Positions 1-6,973 of a DNA stretch of 9,187 nt are shown here, piece by piece. The translations under genes and the position numbers were made by a program. Under the pieces are notes generated by a model. That model did not search any database. It saw nothing but the letters and a program-made list of their open reading frames with translations, and was not told the origin of the DNA. Each line of letters starts with the position of its first letter. The first letter of the stretch is position 1. Source of the stretch: Chloroflexota bacterium (GTDB taxonomy: Bacteria; Chloroflexota; Anaerolineae; Promineifilales; Promineifilaceae); the NCBI GenBank assembly GCA_008501785.1, contig QQUD01000430.1, forward strand, positions 1-9,187, read 5' to 3'.

Positions 1-63
1 CCGACTGAACCACCAATTAATGACGAGTTTAAGATTTTTCTGCCTTTAGTGCTGCGCGATTAA
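1..63 (+). CDS. C-terminal end of a probable secreted/surface protein (partial, enters from left edge)
   Basis: Reading from base 1 in frame 1 gives 20 codons without a stop, then TAA at 61-63. The peptide ends FKIFLPLVLRD. From memory, many secreted or cell-surface proteins of Chloroflexota end in a short (Y/F)LPL(V/I)-type tail preceded by a Pro/Thr-rich stretch, and the residues before it here (PTEPPINDE) fit that pattern. The tail may be a sorting or anchoring signal, but its role is not established to my knowledge. The stop codon overlaps that of the convergent kinase gene: the kinase stop is 60-62 on the minus strand, so the two genes meet tail to tail with no space for a terminator. 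The rest of the protein lies outside the window, so no function can be given. With only 20 residues, a chance open frame is possible; the motif and the tight convergent junction argue against it. Confidence 0.5.
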   Translation, partial: PTEPPINDEFKIFLPLVLRD

Positions 64-980
64 GCGCCATTATTTGTATTTTGATGAATTTCCTCAAGCT
101 TTGCCGCAACCAGACGCATACTGTTGATGCGTCTGGTTTGTTCTTTTGCCAACATTTGGTTAATCAGGGAAATAAGCGGTTCGGGCACATTTGCACGAAA
201 TTGGGATAGGTCGGGTACTGGATTGTTGAGAATGGCAACGAGAACGGCCGTTACCAACTCCTCCGCAAATGGCGGCTGCCCCGATAGCATCTCATGGAGC
301 AACGCACCGAAAGACCAGATATCCGCACGATGGTCAACTTCCTCACCACGACACGCTTCAGGACTCATATAGCGAGGGCTGCCCATAAATGCCCCCTCTT
401 GGGTCAGCCGGGTATCCTGTTGGCTCATGAGCGCAATGCCAAAATCAGTCAGGCGCGGCGTGCCATCTGTCGCCAACAACACATTATCCGGTTTCAAGTC
501 GCGGTGGATAATGCCCAAATGGTGAGCATGGCTCAAAGCATCTGCCAACTCCAATGTAATTGCTAGCACACGGTCAATCGCCAATTGGTCTTCTTTTTTG
601 AGCAAGTCAGCTAAAGAGCCACCGGGTACATACTCCATAATGATGGCTTGTTCGCCCGCTTGCTCCTGAACAGCAATTATCTTGACAATGTTGGGATGAT
701 TGAGTTGCTGCAAGGCCTTCCCTTCGCGCATTAAGCGTGCAATCAGGTCTGGGCGTTGGGTAAATAATTCTGGTTTGAGCCGCTTAATGGCAACTTGCTG
801 ACCCGTTTGGGTATCTCGACCAAGATATAGATTTCCATGCCCGCCACTGGCTATGAAACCTTCCTGAACAAAGCGTTTCCCTTGTGTAAACGTGCTGGTT
901 GGCAATTCTGCTGCTGTTACTCTGCCAGGTGGTTCCACAGACGCTTCAGCTTCACTTTCTGCATGGAGTTTGGTCACCAA
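60..980 (-). CDS. Soluble Hanks-type serine/threonine protein kinase
   Basis: A 306-aa protein consisting almost only of a eukaryotic-type kinase catalytic domain (about residues 37-298). Visible landmarks: glycine loop IASGGHGNLY (43-52, first Gly of GxGxxG replaced by Ala), VAIK with ATP-anchoring Lys66, C-helix Glu86, catalytic loop HRDLKPDN (159-166, Asp161), DFG (179-181), SPE in place of APE (206-208), and DIWSFG (220-225). All residues needed for phosphotransfer are present, so it should be active. There is no transmembrane helix, PASTA or other sensor domain, so it is probably cytoplasmic and gets its signal through a partner. The start is uncertain: TTG at 980 and GTG at 977 are the only plausible starts, no strong Shine-Dalgarno is seen, and the frame stays open back to a TAA near 1025 without another start codon. 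The gene lies downstream of the BTAD/NB-ARC regulator on the same strand, an arrangement that recalls AfsK/AfsR; co-function is inference. Its stop overlaps the stop of the convergent gene at 1-63. Confidence 0.93.
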   Translation of the reverse strand: MVTKLHAESEAEASVEPPGRVTAAELPTSTFTQGKRFVQEGFIASGGHGNLYLGRDTQTGQQVAIKRLKPELFTQRPDLIARLMREGKALQQLNHPNIVKIIAVQEQAGEQAIIMEYVPGGSLADLLKKEDQLAIDRVLAITLELADALSHAHHLGIIHRDLKPDNVLLATDGTPRLTDFGIALMSQQDTRLTQEGAFMGSPRYMSPEACRGEEVDHRADIWSFGALLHEMLSGQPPFAEELVTAVLVAILNNPVPDLSQFRANVPEPLISLINQMLAKEQTRRINSMRLVAAKLEEIHQNTNNGA

Positions 981-1036
981 TTCAGCAGCTATCTCGTTAA
1001 AAACTAGCGTTTGACCTCTGGCTTATGAACGTTAAG

Positions 1037-1165
1037 AAAATAAAACGGTAATAGGGAACTTGTCATTCCCGCGCAGGCGGGAATCCATGACGTAGTCGAG
1101 TAGATTCCCGCCTGCGCGGGAATGACAGGGCCACATTTTGTAGTTTTCTATTACCTGATTATTTA
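1037..1165. repeat. Nested palindromic element: two inverted dRS3-like 20-mers inside an outer inverted repeat
   Basis: The core has perfect 25-bp inverted arms, 1061-1085 and 1103-1127, around a 17-nt loop. Each arm contains ATTCCCGCGCAGGCGGGAAT or its reverse complement, which is itself an 8-bp hairpin with a 4-nt loop and fits the ATTCCC-N8-GGGAAT pattern known as dRS3 in Neisseria; similar TCATTCCCGC palindromes occur in many phyla. Around it lies a second, imperfect inverted repeat, 1037-1059 against 1143-1165, with 17 of 23 positions matching and GGTAATAG shared. It fills the gap between the regulator stop (1167) and the kinase start. It could be a MITE/REP-like element, a transcript-stabilising or terminating structure, or a repeat that landed in the loop of an older terminator hairpin. 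No transposase is linked to it. Confidence 0.85.
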
Positions 1166-1166
1166 T

Positions 1167-4100
1167 TTAACTTCCATCAGCCATAGTAACAATATCTGGT
1201 AGCAGCTTGGCTGCCGCTTTCGCAACAGGCTGACCAACCACATGAGCAAACCATTGAGAATTTGACACAACAGGATGAAGACTTGATAAAGTCCACAACT
1301 CAATCGCTTTTTCATGTTCACCTTGAGATAGAAAATAATGAATCATGCCTGCCTCAAGATACATTGTGTTGCCAATGGCTGGTGAATTTAGGTAAAATTC
1401 GATTGCGGAGATAAGCTGTTGACAATATAAACCCTGCTTGTCTAAGTGAAGGAGAGCAATGCAGGCAATACTCCTTGTATCAGCTTCCCGCTTTTTTAAA
1501 CCTGATGATAGCATCTCAGCAATTGCTTTTTCTAAATGCATTTCTGCTTTGGCGAACTGTTTTTGAAAAATTGCGGCATAACCTAAGATTCTATATAAAT
1601 AACCATTTACAAACAGGTAATTATTCTTTCTTGCTAAATGTAAGGCTGATTCACTGCGCTCAATTGCTTCTTGGATCTTCCCTAAGTGTAGGCACGTTTC
1701 TCCTATGTAACGCAAACACGAAGTTATACCGTCTAAATTTTCTAGTTTTTCTAACAACATGCCCAAGATTTCAAGAAATTGAGCATAGGCTTGTTCAAAC
1801 TGGCCCGAAATATGGTAGAAGAATTGAGCAAGACGGATTTGGGAAAGTGAAATTGCTGTTGGTGATTTGATCTCTTGGCTGATTTCCATACTTTCCTTAA
1901 TCAAGGATTTGACTTCGATAGGATTCGACTTTTTTTGGAAAATCATTAACGTTTCTGTCAAATTAGATAATGAAATACTAATTCTATGCTTGTTATCAAT
2001 TTTTCTACTTAGCTTCAGGCTCTCTTGCTCCAGTTTTATTGATTCATCTATATTTTCTAAAAAGAAGGCTACATTGCTTAAACTGGATAAGCAGCCGGCA
2101 ATCCCCCACAGATCGTCAGCTGCTTTATAGAGCGCCAACCCTTGTTCTAGAAGTGTCTGGCTCAATTGCCAATCAACAAAGTAAAAATTTGTTGAAAGTT
2201 GTAAGAGAATAAATGCCTTCTCTTTTCCCTTTATCAATCGAGTAAAAGGGGATTCAGATAATTTAGACAGGATTTGCCGACTTTTTTCGATGGCTATATC
2301 CTTTTCGTGAAAAATAACAAAGCGTGTCAGCCAACTCTGGGCCCTCAACCAGGCCCTTTGCGACTCTAAAGAAACATCTATCACTAATTTATCGGCGCAA
2401 AGCTGGAAGAGTGTCTCACCCTCTTGGTTTAAATTGAGTCTCTTGAAACCAATACCTATGCCCTCCATAGCTTGGTTGAGAAGAGAAACCTGACCTTGTG
2501 TCACTGCCCATCTCCAGGCAGTTCGGATATTAGTTTGATCTGCTTCAATTTCAACCAGGGCGGTCACTTGTTTTGGTCCTTTGAGTTCAGCTTCCTTTTT
2601 TTGTAGCAAAGTGCAGTAAAAAGTGGCGTGACGGTTACGCACGGCCGTTTCCTCCTCTACATCCTGCCCCAACTGCTCTGCCCCATATTGGCGCAGCAGC
2701 TCATGGATTTGGTAACGGCCGTTTTCTTCAACATACTGCACCAAAGATTTACGATTGAAACGAGATAACTGGCGCAGCGATGCTCCTGTTACCGCTTTTG
2801 CTGCTTCTCGGGTAAACCCACCCTTGAAAACGGAAAGTTGGGCAAAGATGGCCTGTTCTTGCTCACTGAGCAGCTGCCACGAGGTGTCAAACATTGCCCG
2901 GATACTGCGATGACGCTCCGGCACATCCCGCCGTTCACTTTCCAAAAAATTAAGGCTCTTTTGCACTTCATCAAGGATATTGGGCAGCGATAGCATATCG
3001 ACCCACGAAGCCGCCAACTCCAGCGCCAAGGGCATTCCCACAACCAGATTTGAAAGAGTGGCCAATTTTTGAACCTCATCGGCTGTTTTTAGCGAAAAAC
3101 CAGGTTGTTGCCGCTGTGCTACTATCATAAATAATTGCCCGGCTGCATAGGTTAAGTCACTATGATTCGACTCTGGGGTCCCGGAATTGAAAGCACGTTC
3201 ATCTGCCAAATTCGGATATTCCAGCCCACTCACCGGAAATAGTTGCTCACTTTGTAGCTGCAGCCGCTCCCGCGAGGTCACAAGGAGTTGCATGTTTGGG
3301 GCTGTGCTTAAAATCCGTGCGAGAAAGTCAGCACCCTTTAAAAGGTGCTCGAAGTTGTCGAGAACGAGGAGCATCTCTTTGCGCCGAAAATAATCAAGCA
3401 GTTGTTGGGCAGGGGAACGTCGAGCATCGGCTCGCAGTGGAAAGTTCAGGCTGCTGGCAATGCTCGTGATCATCTGCTCTGGTTCCGACAGGGCAGCCAG
3501 CGGCACAAAGGTAACACCTTCCAAAAAGCGGTGTCGGTTTTGGTGAGCGGACGCAATCGCTAGCTGCGTCTTGCCAATCCCGCCCGGCCCAACAAGCGTA
3601 ATCAGCCGTTTGTACGGATGGGCCAGGAGCTGCTTGAGCTGCTGTAGCTCATCCTCGCGGCCAATCAGTTCTGTCTGCTGGTGGGGCAGGTTGTGTGGAT
3701 ACTCACCATTGCGCACTGCCACGATGCGCTGATATAGACGGGTAGCTTCCTGCATTGGCTCCATACCCAATTCGGTGGTTAATACTTCTTTGCAGGTTTC
3801 ATATTGGGCGATAGCTGCGTTCGTGTCGCCGGTGCGGGCCAGCAGCAGCATCATCTGGCGGTGTGCCTCCTCGCGCCACGGTTCCAGCTCCACCTGTCGC
3901 CGTGCATAATGCAAAGCTTGCTGCCATTCACCACGATGGGTTTCAATCTGGGTTAGCCTGTCCAGCAGCTTAATCGTTTGCCGGTGCAGCCGCTCGCGTG
4001 TCACTACCAACCAGTCTTCAAAGTCGGAGCTGTCGTTGATGGAGAGTCCTTTGAGAAAGTCGCCTTGATAGAGGGCGACAGTGGTTTGAAGTTGAGGGAG

Positions 4101-4493
4101 AACGGCCGTTTCCACATTCCCATCGTCACGTTGATTGGCAACGGCCGCAACTCCCGCCTCAAATTCTCGCACATCCAACCACACATCGGCGTTGGGGTTG
4201 AGCTGAACGGCCGTTCTGTCTGCCAGGATAAAGAGGGTCTCACTTTGTTTAGAATCACCCAATGCCTTACGGAGCGTGTATAGTGCCTGGTTCAAGCTTT
4301 TGCGAGCCACCGCATCAGCATGTTCCGGCCAAAACAACCCTGTGATCACATCCCGGCGATGGGGTCTGTCTGCCTCAACAGCCAAATAGGCCAACAAGGC
4401 ACGCACCTTGTCGTATTCAAAGCGGTGGATGGGCTGACCGTTCAATTGCGCGTCAAAGGTACCCAGTAGGGATAAGGTTAGCTGATGTGCCAT
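1167..4493 (-). CDS. SARP/BTAD-NB-ARC-TPR transcriptional regulator (AfsR/MalT-like)
   Basis: A 1108-aa signal-integrating transcription factor. Residues about 1-100 form an OmpR/SARP-type winged-helix DNA-binding domain (SLLGTFDAQLNGQPI; RALLAYLAVE; LFWPEHADAVARKSLNQAL). Residues about 105-262 form the bacterial transcriptional activator (BTAD) helical repeat domain. An NB-ARC/STAND ATPase follows: Walker A VGPGGIGKT (301-309), Walker B LLVLDNFE (375-382), sensor TSRER (406-410), GMPLALELA (486-494), and IHELLRQYG (596-604) at the MHD position. From about 620 to the end the protein is helical with TPR-like repeats, presumably sensing a ligand or partner and releasing the ATPase. The ATG at 4493 is well supported by AAGGAA about 9 nt upstream. 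In sampled lines the 3' part of the gene (about 1167-2570) is 27-40% G+C against 50-57% in the 5' part. Proteins of this design are common in Chloroflexota and Actinomycetota. The regulated genes cannot be read from the sequence; the kinase downstream is a candidate partner. Confidence 0.92.
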   Translation of the reverse strand: MAHQLTLSLLGTFDAQLNGQPIHRFEYDKVRALLAYLAVEADRPHRRDVITGLFWPEHADAVARKSLNQALYTLRKALGDSKQSETLFILADRTAVQLNPNADVWLDVREFEAGVAAVANQRDDGNVETAVLPQLQTTVALYQGDFLKGLSINDSSDFEDWLVVTRERLHRQTIKLLDRLTQIETHRGEWQQALHYARRQVELEPWREEAHRQMMLLLARTGDTNAAIAQYETCKEVLTTELGMEPMQEATRLYQRIVAVRNGEYPHNLPHQQTELIGREDELQQLKQLLAHPYKRLITLVGPGGIGKTQLAIASAHQNRHRFLEGVTFVPLAALSEPEQMITSIASSLNFPLRADARRSPAQQLLDYFRRKEMLLVLDNFEHLLKGADFLARILSTAPNMQLLVTSRERLQLQSEQLFPVSGLEYPNLADERAFNSGTPESNHSDLTYAAGQLFMIVAQRQQPGFSLKTADEVQKLATLSNLVVGMPLALELAASWVDMLSLPNILDEVQKSLNFLESERRDVPERHRSIRAMFDTSWQLLSEQEQAIFAQLSVFKGGFTREAAKAVTGASLRQLSRFNRKSLVQYVEENGRYQIHELLRQYGAEQLGQDVEEETAVRNRHATFYCTLLQKKEAELKGPKQVTALVEIEADQTNIRTAWRWAVTQGQVSLLNQAMEGIGIGFKRLNLNQEGETLFQLCADKLVIDVSLESQRAWLRAQSWLTRFVIFHEKDIAIEKSRQILSKLSESPFTRLIKGKEKAFILLQLSTNFYFVDWQLSQTLLEQGLALYKAADDLWGIAGCLSSLSNVAFFLENIDESIKLEQESLKLSRKIDNKHRISISLSNLTETLMIFQKKSNPIEVKSLIKESMEISQEIKSPTAISLSQIRLAQFFYHISGQFEQAYAQFLEILGMLLEKLENLDGITSCLRYIGETCLHLGKIQEAIERSESALHLARKNNYLFVNGYLYRILGYAAIFQKQFAKAEMHLEKAIAEMLSSGLKKREADTRSIACIALLHLDKQGLYCQQLISAIEFYLNSPAIGNTMYLEAGMIHYFLSQGEHEKAIELWTLSSLHPVVSNSQWFAHVVGQPVAKAAAKLLPDIVTMADGS

Positions 4494-4665
4494 AAACCCA
4501 TTTCCTTCTTTTTTTCAATGGTTGAAATAGTCGTTGTTTGTCGCTGCGAGGCAGTTATTCAAAAAGCAGATTGCCTAGAGATTATCTAACAGTATACCAG
4601 GGAAAATCAGGTAGGGGGACCGAACGACACTTTGGCTTAGGGCAACCTCATTCTCCAAACAGGTG

Positions 4666-4691
4666 AAAATGACAGCATCATTTTAAAATGA
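4666..4691. promoter_or_regulatory. Operator-like palindrome cluster upstream of the regulator gene
   Basis: The heptamer AAAATGA occurs at 4666-4672, its reverse complement TCATTTT at 4678-4684, and AAAATGA again at 4685-4691. The last two join into a perfect 14-bp palindrome, TCATTTTAAAATGA (4678-4691), and the first two form a hairpin with a 5-nt loop. It lies 173-198 nt before the regulator start, a position compatible with an operator for autoregulation. No promoter element is clearly tied to it, so function is a guess; AT-rich palindromes also arise by chance. Confidence 0.35.
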
Positions 4692-4747
4692 GGTAAAAGA
4701 TGTCGTCAGAAGGAACAATAGCAACCCATTCCATTTTGGGAATTTAG

Positions 4748-4957
4748 TTGATGAAAGAGATAACCAAGGGAAGAGACATCCATTATTCGATTGAAGGCAT
4801 TTGGTCATTGTTAAGGTCATGGCTGCGGCCACATCGAGGTATTTCTCAAGATAAATAGACAATTTCTCTTGGTTTCTTTGCGTTCATTCACAATGTGCGT
4901 AAGCGCGGAAAGGCCTTGTTGCCATCTTTGCTTGATACTTTGTTATCATCTCCTTGA
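4748..4957 (+). pseudogene. Decayed C-terminal fragment of an IS1595/ISXO2-like DDE transposase
   Basis: On the plus strand, in the frame with codons at 4781-4783 onward, the translation reads RDIHYS, then IEGIWSLLRSWLRPHRGIS, then QDK followed by an in-frame TAG (4856-4858); after the stop the same frame continues LGFFAFIHNVRKRGKALL and ends at TGA 4955-4957. The pattern IEGxWSLLRPWLRxxRGIS...YLxFFxFxHNVRKRGKALL is what I recall from the C-terminus of IS1595/ISXO2-type transposases, where IEGxWS lies near the last catalytic residue. The N-terminal two thirds are missing: an earlier TAG lies at 4745-4747, and only about 250 bp separates this from the regulator gene. I could not find terminal inverted repeats. 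The fragment is therefore a relic, not a mobile element, and is oriented opposite to the genes on both sides. The family name is by recall; that it is a transposase remnant is firmer than which family. Confidence 0.7.
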
Positions 4958-4981
4958 AACCCATATAGAGCCATTAGAAAT

Positions 4982-5023
4982 TTAGTATGAGCCACCAGAC
5001 AGCCGTCCGGTAGCTCATACTAA
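4982..5023 (-). terminator. Long hairpin downstream of the permease gene (possible terminator)
   Basis: An inverted repeat with perfect outer 11-bp arms, TTAGTATGAGC (4982-4992) and GCTCATACTAA (5013-5023). Folded as minus-strand RNA the pairing continues inward to a 19-bp stem with a 4-nt loop, including two G-U pairs in the stem; as plus-strand RNA the same positions are C-A mismatches. This points to a role in the minus-strand transcript, i.e. after the permease stop at 5111, about 88 nt away. The following minus-strand bases (AATTTC) are only weakly U-rich, so it may be a 3'-end stabiliser or processing hairpin rather than a classical terminator. It also lies 25 nt past the transposase relic and could be a remnant of the element end. 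Confidence 0.5.
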
Positions 5024-5110
5024 TCATTTAAATCTGTTTCACTCAACAACTCGTCATCAAAATCAGAAACCTGGTTCCTAATCTCCCAGTCTCGAGTCAC
5101 GAATCGCTTA

Positions 5111-6973
5111 TTAGAACGGGAAAATCAACGGCAACAGCAGCACTGTGGCAACCAACATAATAAGTAACATCGGCACCCCTATCTTGATGTAATCGCTAAA
5201 ACGATAATTCCCGGCTCCCATCACCAACGTATTCGTTGGCGAAGCCACTGGTGAGGCAAATGCCATCGACGCCGCAATCGCAATCGCCATCAAGAATGCG
5301 TGTGGCAGCACACCCAACGTTATCGCCGCTGCAAATCCAATTGGGGCAATCACCACCGTCGTGGCCGTATTCGACAAAACCTGGGTAAAGACAGTTGTCA
5401 ATAAGAACAACCCCGCCATCACTGCCAACGGTCCCCAATCACCCAGCGTATCCACAAAGCCAGTGGCAACCACATCAACCAGGCCAACTTTGCCCAGCGC
5501 CGTACTCATCGGGAGCATTCCGGCAATCAGCACAATGCTTTTCCAATCAATCGCATCATATGCCTTGTCCATCGTCAGGCAGCCGGTGAGCACCATCAGC
5601 AGCGCCGCCAGCATCACCGATGGCGCAACCGGGAGAATGTCACCGATCATCAAAAACAACATGCCAATCATAATGGCGGAAGCCCAACGCGCTTTGCTAC
5701 GAGCTGGCCGGTCAATATTTGCTTCCGGTTCACCCATCACCACGAAGTCACGTCTAAAATCTCGCAAATGTTGAATGTCGCGCCAGGTTCCTTGCACCAA
5801 CAAAATGTCACCAAATTGCAAGCGTGTGGTTTTTAAATCTAACTTTTCTGAAGAACCAGGGCGACGAATCGCCAATACCGTCAACCGGTAGGTCGTCCCA
5901 AATCGCAAATCGGGTAATGTTTTTCCAACCAATTGTGAACGGGGTGGCAGAACCAGCTCCGCAACCCCCACCTCATGATTAAATAGCGCTTTCTGATCTT
6001 TGGGTTTAGCTGGCTGCACACCCATCCCAAACGATGCTGCCGCATGAGTCACATCAATGCTTTCACCCTGCACGACCAACACGTCATTAAATTGAATGGT
6101 CGTTTCGTCATCAGGAATAATCGGCATATCTTTTTCTTCGTGTTGAACGCTTCCGTTTGCTTGCTCACTTTCTATCTCAGCAGGGCGCATAATTTTCAAC
6201 ACATTTACATGAAACTCAGGTCGTAAGTTCGTGTCAAAAACAGTGTGCCCAATCAGTTCAGACCCACGACGAACCCGCATACGATATAAATCTTCTGGTA
6301 ATTTGTATAATTCAACCAATTCGCTTGGCGTTTCTACCTTCTGAGTTTCAACTTGGACAGCACGACTCGGTAATATTTTGCGACCAACAAAGAGCATGAA
6401 GGTGATACCAAGTACAGCCAGGACCAATCCCATTGGCGTATAGCTGAAGAAGGAAAATGGCTCATACCCACTTTCTTGCAGCAGTTCACTGACAATAATG
6501 TTCGGTGGTGTTCCGATTAGCGTCATGGCGCCACCAAGCAGCGCACCAAAAGATAGCGGAATCAAGAGCTTTGACGGGCTAATTTTGGCATTTGTCGCCA
6601 GACTAATGATCGCTGGCAACAAGACGGCTACTGTACCCGTGTCACTCATGAAGCCAGACAACAAGGCGACTGCACCCATAATCACCAAAATCAAACGCAC
6701 TTCGCTGTCACCAGCAATAGACAAAATTCGGCGGCCAATAGCCCCCGCCAACCCAGTGTGCATCACTGCCCCCCCCACGACAAACAACGAAGCAATGGTG
6801 AGAACGGCCGTACTTGAAAATCCCGATATCGCTTCACCCGTTGTGAGTACCCCAGATAACATCAAGGCCACCACAACACCTAAAGCAACAACATCTACGC
6901 GCAGCCATTCTGTTACAAACAAAATGATAGCTGCTACTAAAATAGCTAATACAATCCACATCTGTAAAGTCAT
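5111..6973 (-). CDS. SLC13/DASS-family permease with two TrkA-C (RCK_C) domains
   Basis: A 620-aa inner-membrane transporter of the divalent anion/Na+ symporter group. Residues 5-200 hold the first set of membrane helices with the motif SDTGTVAVLLP (110-120) and the re-entrant-loop signature GTPPN (154-158). Residues about 205-425 are a cytoplasmic insert with two TrkA-C/RCK_C domains (about 227-303 and 333-408; FNDVLVVQG and FGDILLVQG are parallel endings). Residues 430-620 form the second half, with LSNTATTVVIAPI (533-545) and SPVASPTNT (574-582). The two halves are inverted repeats in this superfamily; the second keeps the SNT sodium-site motif while the first reads SDT. Substrates of insert-bearing members include sulfate and other anions, but the sequence does not settle which. 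The ATG at 6973 follows a strong GGAGG (6979-6983) by 5 nt. The gene is divergent from the peptidase gene; a hairpin at 4982-5023 may end its transcript. The insert may sense a nucleotide or ligand and gate transport. Confidence 0.9.
   Translation of the reverse strand: MTLQMWIVLAILVAAIILFVTEWLRVDVVALGVVVALMLSGVLTTGEAISGFSSTAVLTIASLFVVGGAVMHTGLAGAIGRRILSIAGDSEVRLILVIMGAVALLSGFMSDTGTVAVLLPAIISLATNAKISPSKLLIPLSFGALLGGAMTLIGTPPNIIVSELLQESGYEPFSFFSYTPMGLVLAVLGITFMLFVGRKILPSRAVQVETQKVETPSELVELYKLPEDLYRMRVRRGSELIGHTVFDTNLRPEFHVNVLKIMRPAEIESEQANGSVQHEEKDMPIIPDDETTIQFNDVLVVQGESIDVTHAAASFGMGVQPAKPKDQKALFNHEVGVAELVLPPRSQLVGKTLPDLRFGTTYRLTVLAIRRPGSSEKLDLKTTRLQFGDILLVQGTWRDIQHLRDFRRDFVVMGEPEANIDRPARSKARWASAIMIGMLFLMIGDILPVAPSVMLAALLMVLTGCLTMDKAYDAIDWKSIVLIAGMLPMSTALGKVGLVDVVATGFVDTLGDWGPLAVMAGLFLLTTVFTQVLSNTATTVVIAPIGFAAAITLGVLPHAFLMAIAIAASMAFASPVASPTNTLVMGAGNYRFSDYIKIGVPMLLIMLVATVLLLPLIFPF

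Larger units (their letters stand above)
4494..5110. other. 617-bp spacer between the permease and the regulator genes
   Basis: No intact gene is visible here. It contains, from left to right: the 5' leader of the regulator gene (minus strand) with its ribosome site at about 4502-4508; two minus-strand -10-like hexamers, GATAAT (4581-4586) and TATACT (4591-4596), neither with a convincing -35 box; a palindrome cluster at 4666-4691; a decayed transposase end at about 4748-4957 on the plus strand; a 42-nt hairpin at 4982-5023; and a run of degenerate 7-8-mers at 5078-5107 just after the permease stop. The region looks like a former insertion site reworked into a promoter and terminator zone. 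Confidence 0.7.

Noticed and set aside
1061..1127. CRISPR repeat-spacer unit
   Set aside because: Only two copies, in inverted orientation with a 17-nt loop; a palindromic repeat element explains it.
1475..2130. Two plus-strand frames (131 and 87 codons) opposite the TPR region
   Set aside because: The AT-rich antisense strand gives Leu/Ile/Phe-rich translations by composition; the minus-strand frame is continuous through the region.
4494..5030. An intact insertion sequence around the transposase relic
   Set aside because: No terminal inverted repeats or target duplication could be matched, the frame has stops, and two thirds of the gene is absent.
5361..5774. 137-codon plus-strand frame inside the permease gene
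   Set aside because: Antisense to the conserved second half of the transporter and without a family signature.
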